NCBI GenBank assembly: GCA_917880885.1 | Contig: OU862916.1 | Coordinates: 54,782,831 to 54,846,830 of the forward strand | Source: Limnephilus marmoratus | Lineage: Eukaryota; Arthropoda; Insecta; Trichoptera; Limnephilidae | DNA length: 64,000 bases | Reading direction: 5' to 3' | Shown: positions 33,558 to 45,322 of the stretch, piece by piece | How the letters are laid out: each line of letters opens with the position of its first letter | How positions within the stretch are numbered: the stretch's first letter is position 1 | Position numbers and translations under genes: made by a program | The notes under the pieces: model-generated | Seen by the model: only the letters and a program-made list of their open reading frames with translations | What the model was told of the DNA's origin: nothing | The model's database searches: none

Positions 33558-34216
33558 CTGCAAAAAATAGTTTAATTATTGTTAACAATTTATCAGAATT
33601 ATTAATAAATTATTGGGTATCTCTTGGTTGAACTCCTCATTTGTTCATTATTTATACATGGTAACCCTAAATTTATTTATAATTCTGAAAACCTCACACA
33701 TATTTTCATTTGCTGTATGTTAGTAAGACAGACACAGGATTCAGGATATGAAACGAGGTAGTAATTCTTCTTCTTTGTATGCCCTATCAGGTCACCCTGA
33801 CGTTGGCGATCACTCTGGTAAATGAAACTCTATTTTGTGCTGCCCAGAATAGTTCCTCCACACTTCTAATACCGGTCCACTGTCATACATTTCGAAGCCA
33901 AGACATTTGTCTCCTACCAGGCCCTCAGCGACCCTCTATTTTGCCTTTTAATATTAATTGGAGCAAGTGTTATTTCTCCCCTTGAAGTATATGACCCAGA
34001 TATAAAATTTTCCTGACTTTTACTAATGTGAACAGTTCTCTATCTGCTCTAGCCCGCCTGAGAATTTCTGTGTTGGTGATCACGTCGGTCCATGGGACTT
34101 TGAACATTCTCTGGTGAAGCCACATTTCTTACCTGTTCAAGGTATTTACTTTCAAAGTTCATGTCTCACATCCATACAACAAGACCGACCACACTTAACA
34201 TTTTAACATTCTCTTA

Positions 34217-34380
34217 TGGCCCGTACAGACTAGGCTAGTAGTTTAGTCGAGTAGCGAGTAACTCGCCACTTGACTGACCAAAGTGCTACTACTTACTACT
34301 AAATTAAAGGTGTTCGGACACGTTTAATTACTAAAATACTCGCTACTCGACTAAACTACTAGCCTAGTCTGTACGGGCCA
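34217..34380. mobile_element. PIF/Harbinger-type MITE hairpin, 164 bp
   Basis: TGGCCCGTACAGACTAGGCT at 34217 is repeated inverted at the right end (GTCTGTACGGGCCA ending 34380). TTA flanks both sides. Arms are about 45 bp. It lies in Src64B intron 3, about 270 bp from exon 3. Confidence 0.85.
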
Positions 34381-34650
34381 TTAGGGAGTAATTAACAATA
34401 CTATAGTACACACATAACTTCCACTTTTAACACTGACTTTCAGGTGAACAAAAATAAAATATCATAAAGTTTATTAGGCCCGGTATTTCATTACACACTG
34501 GAAATCAGTCGGCCTATCTTGTCACCAGCTAATGAACATAAATATCTATCAAGCCGAGCTTAAAAACCAACAAAAGTACCGGCTCGAAGTATCACAGCCA
34601 AGTTGACAACACAAAAGTAAGTTATAATAAGGTAAGATCTATCTACTCAC

Positions 34651-34904
34651 TGGTATAAGAAAGCACGAGAGCCGGCAGGTTGGGGAAGGTCTGATTAGTG
34701 GCGATGTAGAATCCCCCGCTGTCCAGAGGCTTGATCTTGTAGTGCTTGACGTGGTATCCGCGGCCGTCCTCCCAGTCCTTGACGGAGAGCGAGTAGCCGT
34801 GGGGGTTGTGCTCAGCGGGGCGCACTAGGAAGGTGCCGCGCGGATTCTCGGCACCCAGCAGCAGCTTGTCTGCCTCCTTGCGTGACACCAGGGGGAAGAA
34901 CCAG
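34651..34904 (-). CDS. Src64B: Src64B tyrosine kinase, exon 3 (SH2 domain)
   Basis: Codes the phosphotyrosine-binding SH2 domain, about residues 88-172: SRKEADKLLLGAENPRGTFL, then FLVRP with the pTyr-binding Arg116, GYSLSVKDWEDGRGYHVKHY, and YIATNQTFPNLPALVLSY. The acceptor CATACCAG precedes 34904; its first base C joins GA of exon 2 to make Asp. The donor is ACCA|GTGAGT. Compared with Drosophila Src64B, the segment after WFF reads PLVSRKEADK instead of ENVLRKEADK, so the first helix of SH2 differs slightly. Confidence 0.96.
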
Positions 34905-34999
34905 CTGGTATGGAACGGATGATTAATTAGCATCGCAGTTAGTTGAATAACAGACAAAAAAGTGATCAATAAATGAGTTGTGGAGATGCAGGTTGCAGT

Positions 35000-35500
35000 T
35001 GCATTAGGTACTCTTTTGATATTTAGTGAAAAATATTAATATCATAATATTTACATATTTTCGGTGCATTTCAAACATTTTTTGAAATTTTATTTTTTTT
35101 TTAATTTTTCTTTATTCATTACATAAATATTATGGTTACATTAATTAGTGGATTTTTCGACCACCATACTAGGCTGATGCACGTGTTATGGTGGTCGATT
35201 CGGAATGTATCAAAACTGGTAAAATTTTCCAGAATGTGTAACTCCACAACTCAATTGATATTAAGCTAACGTTGTCAGAAAGCCGTGGTCAACTTAGCGG
35301 GTCATAATTTGAGATTTTGATAAGGAATCGCCATAATTTTTCAAGTACAAAGAGAACAGGAAAAAACATATTTTAAATTTTTTTTTAATAAGAAAAACTC
35401 TGTTTTTATAACTTTTGAAGGTTATTCTCATCAATGTAATATATCATTGAAGAAGAAGATAACAATAATACTCTAAACGAAAATATGAAAGAGAACAAGA
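35000..35500. other. Src64B intron, no feature seen
   Basis: AT-rich intron sequence upstream (in gene direction) of exon 3. Nothing recognised. Confidence 0.5.
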
Positions 35501-35504
35501 CACG

Positions 35505-35575
35505 GAAAATAGAAAAAGACAATGGTCGCAACTGGGACTCCAACCCAGACCTCTCGTCTAGCAAATTTTGTTTAG
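35505..35575 (-). repeat. tRNA-derived SINE-like fragment
   Basis: On the minus strand GCTAGACGAGAGGTCTGGGT is followed by TGGAGTCCCAGTTGCGACC, a box-B-like T arm and tail resembling the sequence at 21265-21325. No full tRNA fold is possible. Confidence 0.4.
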
Positions 35576-35589
35576 TTCCAAGATAGACA

Positions 35590-36145
35590 AAATTTATTTA
35601 TTTATTTATTACACGCCCTGCTGGGCTTTTACATTATAATTTATAAGTTAAGTAACAAACAATGAAGAAAATATAATACAATGAGAAAAGAAAATACACA
35701 AAACAGTGTAACAACAAAACAAATAATAAAATAAAAATATATATTATGTAAAAATGATAAGAAGTCTCATATTCAATATAAACAAAAATTGAAGAAATTA
35801 TGTAAATCTATTTGTGCCTAGAAGAATAAAAGTGATAGAATATACAACGTTTATACTGATTAGTTTTAAGATGAAATATATCACCTAGATTAGAATATTT
35901 ATTTCCGAGACTGTGAAGTCTCGGAAACGGAGAATTTTGATAAGCTAGTGTCCTGGTGTTATTGAAGTAGAAGGGTAATAAATTTCGACATGATTTTTGG
36001 GGAACATGGATATTGATAAATTGAAGTAATTCAGAACAGTCAATTTTGTAATGCAGTATTTTATGTAATAATATTAAATCTGTGCTTATTCTTCTTTCTG
36101 AAAGTTTCAATAGAGACGTTTTATCCAGGAGATGCAGCACTCAGG
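35590..36145 (-). pseudogene. Jockey/CR1-like LINE, 3' terminal fragment
   Basis: The minus strand frame 36140-35808 codes RRISTDLILLHKILHYKIDC, then IHVPQKSCRNLLPFYFNNTR and a typical C terminus, as in the last 110 residues of many LINE ORF2 proteins. It is followed on the minus strand by a 3' UTR with GTTACTTAACTTATAAATTA and a tail of AATAAATAAATAAA at about 35609-35592. It is 5'-truncated and lies in a Src64B intron, in sense orientation. Confidence 0.75.
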
Positions 36146-36358
36146 TAACTGTTTTTGAATACGAATAATTATTTTCATGAACATACGGAATTTTTTTTTT
36201 ATAACTTTTAGGGGGTGGTTTATCAGCATAATTTAGGGATTAATATTAATAATATTTTAGGGATTTTTTACATTTGTGGGGTGAGGGGTTTTTGAGGGAA
36301 CTCGTTTAATCACAGGAGTCCAAATTTGTCTCAGCTCACATAGGTTAAATAAATCATA

Positions 36359-37948
36359 TCATCGGCAGAAAGGCTAACTGACGTAACCAGCAAATCCTCT
36401 ACTTTCGGGAAAGTCGAAAAAACAAAAACAAAAAATCAGAAAATAGTAATGGTAACCCCTATCTCATTGATTTTTACAATGAACAACAGAATAAGTATGC
36501 GTTTCTACCAATATAATTAGATCTATGTAATTATTTTAAAAAAATGATGATTTTGGTGGTTACATCCATTCTTTTTTGTGAAAATTTTACGATTGCTTGG
36601 CCGTAACCAACAATATCTAGTATGAGAAGCTCGGTGTGCGATTAATTTACGGAAAGGCAAAAGGGTGTAACCTCTTTTGTGTTATTTGTAGCTCCTAAAA
36701 CCATGGTGTAAGCCTCTTCAAAGGGAATCAGACTTACAATAAGTTGTAACAAAATTTAAATTAAAAAATTATTTTTGTAATGGGAGGTACGGCGAAATAT
36801 TCTTTTAACAACCATTTTTTTTCATATCGAAGGCAATAAGTTGACAGCTCGCAATTGACATTTTTTCAGAAATAGAGTTATGCACAAATTTTTTTTTTGT
36901 TTTTTAAGCTCTATTTAAATAGCGATAACTCGTCATTATATCATTATATATCATAACTTTTTTTATATGCATCACTTATTTTTTTTAAAATATGGGAATC
37001 GAAGTTTTTAAAAACATAATTAAATAAAAATAATAAAAAATATATAGGAAAAAATTTTAACAAATTTATTGAAAAAATTAAAAAATCGTACACCAAAAAC
37101 GTCCAGGCTGGTGGTCGGCCGATCAAAGAACTCTTCAATGGGATGATCTAGACTACAGTAATTCGTTGGTTTCATTCATGTATTTGATGTAGTCGTTGCT
37201 AGCGGGGCACGCGAAAGCACTGTGGAACAGATGGGATTCGGAAGATTCTGCCGGTCGGCAGACCTGCTTTTTTCTCATTTACTAATCGACCCCTATCGTA
37301 TGAGACCATTCACAATGACCATGAGCACAAATATTCACCCACGAATTCACGTCTTCACGTTCACCCTGCATCGGCCGGACGCGCACTGAACGCCGAAGCA
37401 GGATGCAATAACACGATGTTTGAGCGTGACGCGTTTTCGATTAAAACAGTGTAACAGTGTTCTCCACAAAATATAAGTCTTCAAATCTGTGATAGTATTC
37501 AACTTTTAATAAAGTTTTTAAACTTACAAATGATGTTACTAAAAACTTTCGATGCGGCACAACTTATAGGATTAATGTAACCAAATCAAACTTAAAACTT
37601 TAGTCAGCCGTTTGCCGGAAGCGAAAATGTTTCCTAAAACACGGAAAGGCTATTTGACGTAACCATATAATTTTTCATAGTAAATAAAAACTAAAACATT
37701 GGATACGCCTGGGTTCAAGGGAGTAACCCGCATTTTATTAAAAAAATGTCGGATTTTTCATCACTTACGTCAATTTTTGGTTGGACTTCCGGGAAAAACA
37801 GTAGGTATTTTAAGGGGGTAAGCTTTCAAATTTTCATAATATGTAAAGTTCTAGTTCACAGATCGACGCAGTTTTTTTTTTTCAAGTAAAAAGGCATCAA
37901 AAAGTGAAAATCGACAAAATGTTGGTTGGTTAGCCTTTCTGCCGTCGA
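36359..37948. mobile_element. Element B: deleted relative of element A, 1.59 kb
   Basis: Ends TCATCGGCAGAAAGGCTAAC and, inverted, TCGACGGCAGAAAGGCTAAC, flanked by TA at 36357-36358 and 37949-37950. Left 580 bp match 8025-8605 and the rest matches 13655-14474, so the central 5 kb of element A is absent. It has an extra internal piece near 37640 (GGAAAGGCTATTTGACGTAA) that looks like a third, internal copy of the terminal repeat. It lies in Src64B intron 2. Confidence 0.8.
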
Positions 37949-38265
37949 TATGTAAATCGTATTTTTTTTTTAAATGTATCTGCCTTGTCACGGTGAGAAA
38001 TAAAATTTAAACTGTGTGAGAAAAACTCCACGCTTTATATTCAAATCTAGAAAAAAGGGTTAAAAACTCCATGGGGTTATTTGGCCTAACGAAAGAAATC
38101 ATAGGCCACATAAACACTATTACGTGTTTATGCGGCCAATGATGCAGGAGTAGGTAGGGGGTTGGTTGTGCATGCATATTTTGCATTCAGGTTTTTTATA
38201 GCAAGATTTTGGCCTAATTAATTAACTGATATAATCTGCATAAATAATTAAAAGTATTGACTTAC

Positions 38266-38479
38266 TCTTCACTCTCCACGGAGCTCTCCTCGGCAACAAA
38301 GTTGACGGGCACGAGTCCCTCCAGGCGCGATGTGAGATGGAGCACCCGCCACCAGTCGGGCTCCGTGTCGGAGAGCACCTCCATGCGGTCGCCCTTGCGG
38401 AACGAGATGTCCGTGTCGGCGCGCGCCGCATAACCGCACAGCGCCTTCACCACGCGACGCGAGCCTTTGGAAGCGTGAG
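38266..38479 (-). CDS. Src64B: Src64B tyrosine kinase, exon 2 (SH3 domain)
   Basis: Codes AHASKGSRR and then the SH3 domain, VVKALCGYAARADTDISFRK to GLVPVNFVAEESSVESE. The proline-binding DWWRV and PVNFV blocks are intact. The ALYDY motif reads ALCGY, so the first aromatic residue of the ligand groove is Cys31. The acceptor TACATCCAG precedes 38479; its first two bases CT join G of exon 1 to make Ala. The donor is GAAGA|GTAAGT, phase 2, joined to exon 3 as Asp-Trp. Confidence 0.95.
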
Positions 38480-38794
38480 CTGGATGTAATACATAATATA
38501 CATGTTGTAACTACATACTTGAAATAATAATAATAAAGTAAATAAAATGAAAACAGCTAGGTATTAAAATGTATCTTACCGTGGTTATTCGTTCAAGGAT
38601 TAGGACTATTTTAAAGATAAACCTTCCCCGGTTTCGAATAACATGACAATACTTAAAAAATTCCTAGTGCCATCATTAGGAGTCAAAGATGTTGCTTGTG
38701 CAATGATGGAGCCGGCAGAGGAATTGAATGCACGAAGCCTAGGTGGGAACCCAAAGCATTATTTGCCAACTAATTAATTATTTAAAACAATTGT

Positions 38795-39125
38795 TATTGG
38801 TTTGGGAGGCGGGAATGGGTACCGCCGCCCCGGGAACCTTTATTGGATAACCAACACCTCTGCCATAGGTCACCCCAAGTGGTTCGCTACGTTTGGTGAT
38901 TTAGCAGGGGTGCCCGGGTTCATGGGGTGAGGTTTGTCTCGGTCTTGAAGGCGGATGACCAGGACATACTGAACCCCAGATTCCTACCCACCCCTTAAAT
39001 CCTTTTCCTTCCCAGAACTCTCCTCTCCTTCCTTTCCTTAAAAAAACCCTCCACACAGCATCCTCAAAGATGACATAGGCCCTGAGGGAAATTATTTTCC
39101 TCAGGGCCTCCTGTGTGGAGCTCAT
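38795..39125 (+). repeat. Dispersed repeat family R1, copy 1
   Basis: Contains CACCCCAAGTGGTTCGCTA, GCCCGGGTTCATGGGGTG and, at the end in inverted form, a GTCATCTTTGGGGATGC-like word and GAGGCCCTGAGGAAAATAAT. Other copies or pieces are at 53165-53560, 57590-57835 (inverted), 27195-27300, 48690-48750 and 56345-56420. It may be the 3' part of a LINE or a SINE. No coding content is clear. Confidence 0.65.
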
Positions 39126-41429
39126 GTAAAAAAAAAAAAAAATTAATTAATAACATTCAAAACTGAGTTGTTTGGTGGTCCATCTTCTCTGCACACCCCT
39201 GCCGAAATGCATGATGGTCGCTTAGATGGAGAGAGACCGCAGAGAAATTTGTTCAAAAATAAATATACAAATTTATTAGGAAATTAACACACTACGTAAA
39301 AATATTTTTACTTCACTTTTTCTCGCTTTATAAATTACCATTTGGACAATATTGTGTAAAAATATTCTATGTTGGACTTTCTATGGGGACAATTAATTAA
39401 ATAAACATGTATTAACAAAACCAAAAAATAAAATGATTTACTAAAAGTTATATTTTGAATATCAAGTTGAATTAAAAAATAGACAGACAAATTAAAAAAT
39501 ACACAGGCGAAATAACAATTTAGAATGTTCTTAGTAAATGCAAATAATTCATGCAAAAAATATATTGTGCTGTCCATCGAACTAGGATCAGTCAACTAAA
39601 AAATGTTTTAAAAAAATGTTTTATGTTGTAAAAAATATAGATGCACACTTCTCTTGACTTTGTGACAGCAATAAAAAAATAAGTAATCATTAGTTTAAAG
39701 ATTGGCTTTCAAATTAGATGTCAAACCTTTATGATAGTATGGATGAATGGGTAAAATTTGTTTATTTATGAATGGGTAAAAAATAACAAACAATATAGTG
39801 TTTTGTTACTTACAGGGTGTCCTAGTTCGCACAATGTCCGCCCCTCTGCGGTTGCCTAGCCTGTTGTTGGGTTCCCCCGTATAGCGGGTCTCGAGGGTGC
39901 CCCCCACGCCCCCTCCCAACCCCACCCCTCCGAAACCAGATTCATTCTTCTTGAAAGCGGGGTAGACTAGAACAAAGATTGGAGGATTGTTAGAATAATA
40001 GCGTAGACAAACAATATTAATGTGGACCTCTGTATGATAAGTGAAACGTAATTGGTGAAAGCATGGTATAATCAAGCAAATTAAATGCTGGAGAGTCGTG
40101 ACAATAGACGTGCTTGTTAACAGGGTGTATGAAAAATATGCAAATTTATAAAAATTTTCATCTCTTAACGCATTAAATAAATAATAATAACAACAATAAT
40201 AATTATTATTTTTCGGCATCATAGATTCGGAGAAGGTTTGTAATCCAGGATTAAACAATCTCATAGTAATGTAATACTATGATACATAGTAATGTATATT
40301 TAAAGTTAGTTAGCATCAAGATGTAATTAATTGTTCATCTTTTTTTTATTTTTCAAGTGAAACTTCCTTAGCCCCATTAGAGTGATTTGAAATTCGGACG
40401 AAACGGAAATGACACACTACGGCATCTGCGAAGCATCAAACTGCACTCAAGGCTCCTCCTATTGGTTGAGATATAAAACCGATATGACGATAGGTCTGAG
40501 CTCATTGGCTGCTTTGTTTTTTTACGGGTCGTCATATAATTCGTAAATTCGCGCGTCGCCGAGCACGTCCCATAGAGCAGCGATATAGTGCGTCGCATAT
40601 CTCAGCGGCCAGAGAAATCCAACAGACGGAGGTTCGAATCCTACGAAATCCAAAAAATATCCAATCTTCAAACCACAAAATAAACAGGGAAAATAAAGCG
40701 ACATCTAGCACTTTTTAGTTTCACTTCTATCGCATGTGAATTACACATTCTATTTTTTTGTATGACAAGTTTTAAAAAGTTGAAATCCAGAAGAAACCCA
40801 ATTGTTGCTTGTTTAGAAGTTACTGTAGATGTTGTTGAAACTGCATCTTAGGGACTTCATGATGGATTCTGTGGGATGGTGAGGGGTTCTTCTATTTGGA
40901 TCTTGCACGCATCTTCCTGCGTTTACGCTTCAACCTCTTCATACACTTCTTACGCCACCTAGCCCTCACATTCCTCTAGCTCCAAGTTGTTAGCTTTAAG
41001 TCAAAAGAACCCTCAATCGAGCTGATGGCGAGAATATAAGTAAAATAATATTTTGGGAACTCTCTATATCCCCTGAAAGGAAGATAGATTAGAATATGAG
41101 ATAGTTTTTTGTTTTATATATAGGTAAAAGAAAATGAAAAAGGTTTCCAACGAAAAAAGTTCTTGACTTAGAGTATGTTGTGGGGCTGAAGGTAGTAGTG
41201 GGGAGGGGAAGGAGACGGGGACGAGGAAGGTGGGAAAGTATCTGGGTATTCAGATCTGGTCACCAAGCATGGCTAAAGCTATTTCAAGCAACATTTCAAT
41301 TCTGAATGGTGGTCTTACACCAGGGCGATACTGAGAGTATCTTCCATTCTGGAATGTGCCACAAATATACTAAATATAATTTTAAATGATTAATTGTGAA
41401 ATAAAACAAATCAATCAAATAAAATTAAC
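39126..41429. other. Src64B intron 1, mixed repeats
   Basis: Mostly AT-rich. A GC-rich block at about 39815-39960 begins CAGGGTGTCCT, like the ends of element C. Around 40600-40660 there is a box-B-like GGTTCGAATCC preceded by CATATCTCAGCGGCCAG, suggesting a tRNA-derived SINE, but no acceptor stem can form. No gene seen. Confidence 0.4.
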
Positions 41430-41475
41430 TTGCACACGCCGGGATTTGAACCCATGACTGAGGCCATCAAAACGA
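41430..41475 (-). repeat. tRNA-like SINE fragment
   Basis: The minus strand reads CATGGGTTCAAATCCCGGCG, a canonical box B/T arm. The rest of a tRNA is not present. Confidence 0.4.
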
Positions 41476-41654
41476 ATGCAAAATAAATATGTACTTTAGG
41501 TAAACGTTCAAAAATGCATTCACTGGTTTTAAAACTGTACCTTTTTTAGACATTTTGGTATTCTGGGCCATTTTTCTGATTTTTAGTAATTATAAATTCT
41601 GGTTTCTGAATTGCAAAAACGCTTGAATGAAAAAATAAATATAGGTTTGCTAAC

Positions 41655-41826
41655 CCAGGGGTCTGTCGGCATCATGGCGCCTGCTGCAGCACTTGTTGCC
41701 CATGTTGGCGGCACTAGCAGTACTAGCAGCACCGGCACCAGCGCAGCGGAGTCAAACTGCGGGCAGCGAGCACTATAGCCCCCGGGAGTCTGTCCTGCTG
41801 GCGGCACCCATCCTCTTCTTGCTATC
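41655..41826 (-). CDS. Src64B: Src64B tyrosine kinase, exon 1 (5' UTR and start)
   Basis: The minus strand has ATG at 41703-41701 starting MGNKCCSRRHDADRPL, then one base before the donor G|GTTAGC at 41654. Gly2 is the myristoylation site and Cys5-Cys6 are likely palmitoylated, placing the kinase at the membrane. Drosophila Src64B also starts MGNKCC. The one leftover base joins CT of exon 2 in frame, and the five exons add to 1,440 nt, exactly 479 codons plus stop. The part 41704-41826 is 5' UTR following an acceptor (GTTCCCAG), so at least one non-coding exon lies further right. The region is a small GC-rich island. The unique region before SH3 is only about 25 residues, far shorter than in Drosophila. 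Confidence 0.92.
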
Positions 41827-41999
41827 CTGGGAACAACAAAAAAAACATTGTTTATATAAGTGGGAAAAATTTCAATTGTTTTCAATTTACAAAATAAAGG
41901 AGGTAGGTAGATTTGAGTTTTTCACGGCCAGAAGTATTATCGTGACCCAATAACCCAAAAAATTTTCACAATAAAAGTTAGGTATGGTAAAAAATTGAA

Positions 42000-43240
42000 C
42001 CGAATATAGGCTTTCTTTCCATAAAATTTTTTTAAATTTCCTAATCATAATGTAGATAATTTATATAGCGCTATTATGGTTAAAAAAATCACCAAAAATA
42101 TGTTATTTTTAAATCAAATTCTAGACGTATCAACTCTTTTCTACAAAAAATATATAAATTGATTTCGAAAGATTGTTATTTTATGTAGTTAAGTTATGTT
42201 TTAAATTTTGAAAAAATAAAGTTTATTTTTAAAATGTTATACTATACAACCACGGACATATGAATATATCTGGACCTGCCCTAAGTGATAAAAACGTATT
42301 ATTTCCCCCTCCACATGGCGCCGGCTGTAGCTCCTCCTTGGAACCGGCTCGCTCCATGGGGAGGGGATATAGCCTCGCTTGAATCTAAAATGTGTGACGT
42401 CATCATTCTTGCCGTGAACAGCGAGAAGCTGACATCCATACATTTAACGAAATAACGGCAGCTTGTGCTATACAATATATCTACGTATCAATATGCACAT
42501 AGCAAATGTGGGCGGTACTCCAATGTGCTCGTCGCTGGTTACAGGGGTAAGTAAATTATGAAACATTTGTAAAAGTGTTTTAACTAAACACGGCAAGAAA
42601 ATATTGATATGTGTATTGGCGCGAGTCTTTTTGGAGCGAGCATTTGGCCTTAGCAAATAAGTTTTGAACGTGGCAAGCAATTCGCGCTCCCATGTAAAAA
42701 GGTCTATTCATTCAAAGCAGATTTTGCTTTTAAGAACTAAATGGTGATATTGTAATGCGAGATGCCTATATACTGTCAGATTGATTGTTCAACGAATGAC
42801 AGTCATCTTTCCCCTCTTGCTCTCCATAGTTTGGTTTTACCCCTCATCTGTAACTGCTTGTCTATCCATTTGGATGTCTATGTATACAACACATTTTTGC
42901 TTTCAAAATACGTCACTTAGTCTATTTATTTACGGTTTTACAAACAAATGTATATCAGATGTTTTTACATGCTTATTTTGGTTAGACATCGTTGAAAAAT
43001 TATAAATATTTAAGAAAAAAACAATTAAAAAATAGTGCATAATGTTAATAATTTTATGATCACGCGTTTATTGCTATTTTAAAGTAAATTTTGAATGAAA
43101 AAAAAATCGATTTTGAGTTAATCAATCTTTCTCATCGGAACCGCCCTGTACAGTTGCAAGGGTGCGATATCAAGGCCATCTTTCTACGAAACTTGAATTC
43201 TCGGCCGCTAGTTAAAGAGCCTTAAAGATTCTGTACTAAC
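42000..43240. repeat. Dispersed repeat, copy of 14986-15720, split by an insertion
   Basis: Both flanks (42100-42235 and 42880-43240) match the repeat after Papst2's element A. The insert 42240-42870 contains GTGGGCGGTACTCCAATGTG to AGATTTTGCTTTTAAGAAC, which is present inverted at 63340-63650. No protein recognised. Confidence 0.55.
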
Positions 43241-43323
43241 GATAAAAAAAAAATTTCTTATACTTTTCTGAAATGTATGCGTTTACTACTCCACAGTGAA
43301 CATTTTCAATACATTACGGACTT

Positions 43324-44353
43324 AGGGTTACCATTTAGAAAATTGAAAAGTCCTGTCAAAAAGCCTGACAGTCCAAAAAAAGTCCGGACATTTTAATCGC
43401 ATAATAAAAAAATCTGGGCTTATATATTGATAAACATTTAAACAACACGTAGAAAAACTAAAAACAAAAATCATCCAATTAATTGGTGTAGGTATTTGGT
43501 AAAATTGCTCATCTTCTACCAACAGAGGTAAAGAGGGGCTTATACTTTAGCTTAATCCAATCCCACCTAAATTATTTAATAGAAATATGGGGAAACACAT
43601 TCATTACGTACTTAAACGACTTACAAATAATACAGAACAAAGTTATTAAAAAACTCTTCAACTATAACCCAGACACTCCCACAAAAAAAACTAAACCAGG
43701 AAATGAACCTTTTGAAAATAAGAACATTATACGAATATAACATATGTCTTTTAATCTACAAAATACAAAATGGACTTATACACACAAACATAACATTTAT
43801 AAAAACATCACAAGTACACGAACATTATACTAGACAACACAATAAATTGTACACAAATACTGTCAAGACTGAAAGTGGCAAGAGAAGTATTGGCCACGAG
43901 GGAGTTCACATATATAATCTCTTTCCAGATAACCTAAAAACGGAAAAGAATATAAAAACCTTTAAAAAAAACTATTTAAACTTAAGATGTTGGAACAAAA
44001 TTAAAAATATTACCACTATACTTTATATGCTCTGGTACTTAAGTTAAAAAAGCGAAATATTATATTTCTTTTAACTTAATAATAATAAAAAAATGCAAAT
44101 ATCAGGTACGCACTTCATAACGGAATGGACGTGGTAGCGAACGGTCACTTTATTTAGATTTATATTATTTTAGATGAGTGGGAAATTAATAAAGATTAAA
44201 GACTTATTTGATATAACTTATGTAAGTTTTTATATATTACATCTAAACCAAAAAATCCGGACAAATTAAAAGGCCGGACAAAGTCCGGACAAAAGGCTAG
44301 AATTCTGGACAAAAGGCTAGAAGTCCGGACTAATCCGGACGGATGGTAACCCT
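43324..44353. mobile_element. TIR element with AGGGTTACCAT ends, carrying a LINE fragment
   Basis: AGGGTTACCAT at 43324 and ATGGTAACCCT ending 44353 form short terminal repeats, with ACTT on both sides. Repeats of GTCCGGAC occur next to both ends. A LINE fragment is inserted in the middle. No transposase seen. Confidence 0.65.
43510..44090 (+). pseudogene. LINE ORF2 C-terminal fragment
   Basis: The plus strand codes RGLIYFSLIQSHLNYLIEIW, then QNKVIKKLFNYNPDTPTKKT in one frame, and NLLKIRTLYEYNICLLIYKI with SIGHEGVHIYNLFPDNLK in another (43703-44047). This is the usual end of CR1-like LINE reverse transcriptase proteins. A shift near 43690 separates the two parts. The catalytic core is missing by 5' truncation. 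It ends in an A-rich tail near 44090. Confidence 0.75.
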
Positions 44354-45199
44354 ACTTACGGTGCATAATTTACATTTACAAACAAACTATTTCTACTATG
44401 GGGATTTTATAAAAAGAGTTCAGAAAACGAAATTTTTTTTTTTCAAATTAAAAAATTTATTTACAAAAATTATATCTAACAAAATTTTTCATATTACGTA
44501 ACAAGTAAAAATCTTAAATTTCCTTAAACCTTCAAAGTAATATGAAGAGTATAAAACCTACTCTTGCGATTTGGCATTTTGGTTCATTTTCTTTCACATC
44601 TCCGGACGCAGGACGAATGAATGTGTAAAAAGGCGCGGCGGGATAATGAAGGGTTATTTGATTTCGAAACACGAAGATTGCCTATAATCGAAATCTAATG
44701 ACACGCTCTCAGCGCATAATGAGTGCGTTGACGCTGACGCGGCAAGCAGCAAGCAACATGCAGCAAGCTCAGGGAGGATGACTTGCACTCTGTTGCAGCA
44801 AAGGCAGATAACATAACATATCCGAGGGAGACGTTATGGTGTATAAACACACACGGTTCAAACAAAGTGATACTTTCAATATTAAATTATGCAGCATCAT
44901 ACATATTCTAGGTTAAAAAAATACTTTTGTATCTCTTTACACGACATAACTTCGAAGGTAAACAATTGTCGCATAAGTACCTAAATAATCCTGAAGAGCC
45001 ATTCGATGGCGGCAATAAAAACACATCAGTAGAATTAAAATAGGATTTTTTCACTTCAATAAGAAATAGTAGGACCAAAATAGTTAAACAAAAACCCGGT
45101 CGTAAGAGAAATTTGAATAATAGGTACTTACCTATTTTATCAAACTGTTGCTGTCACTGCCATTCTTACTTCCCAGAATACTGAGCGAAAGAAATAAAT
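44354..45199. other. AT-rich sequence, no gene
   Basis: A CGCATAATGAGTGCGTTGACG segment near 44715 and a CAGCAAGCAACATGCAGCAA repeat near 44750 stand out in composition. Nothing is recognised. Confidence 0.4.
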
Positions 45200-45322
45200 A
45201 GATGCTTAAATAATAATGGATTTTCGGAATTCGCCAATCATCTTATTGATAAAGATCATAACTTTAGTCAAAGCACCGGTGCTAAGATTTTACACAGAAA
45301 TGAGGTCATGGTAACAGACTAA
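45200..45322 (+). pseudogene. GIY-YIG endonuclease fragment (Penelope-like), second copy
   Basis: Codes 40 residues and a stop: RCLNNNGFSEFANHLIDKDH then NFSQSTGAKILHRN. It is clearly related to the fragment at 20504-20698 (FSEFADHLIDKDH). The YIGKTTR part is missing. About 720 bp downstream lies a hammerhead-like motif of the same family, so 45200-46120 is a second Penelope-like remnant, interrupted by a MITE. Confidence 0.75.

Noticed and set aside
30097..38479. Assignment of the kinase as Src42A.
   Set aside because: The MGNKCC start, the linker NALGLCH...RPCPKPEPQMWDLGPELRDK-type sequence and the PYREVQD end are those of Src64B.
40560..40670. Possible tRNA gene (GGTTCGAATCC).
   Set aside because: No matching acceptor stem or D arm can be formed; at best a SINE relic.
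41693..41953. Plus-strand frame with a signal-peptide-like start (MLPMLAALAVLAAPAPAQ).
   Set aside because: It is antisense to the Src64B first exon, which joins in frame with the rest of the kinase.
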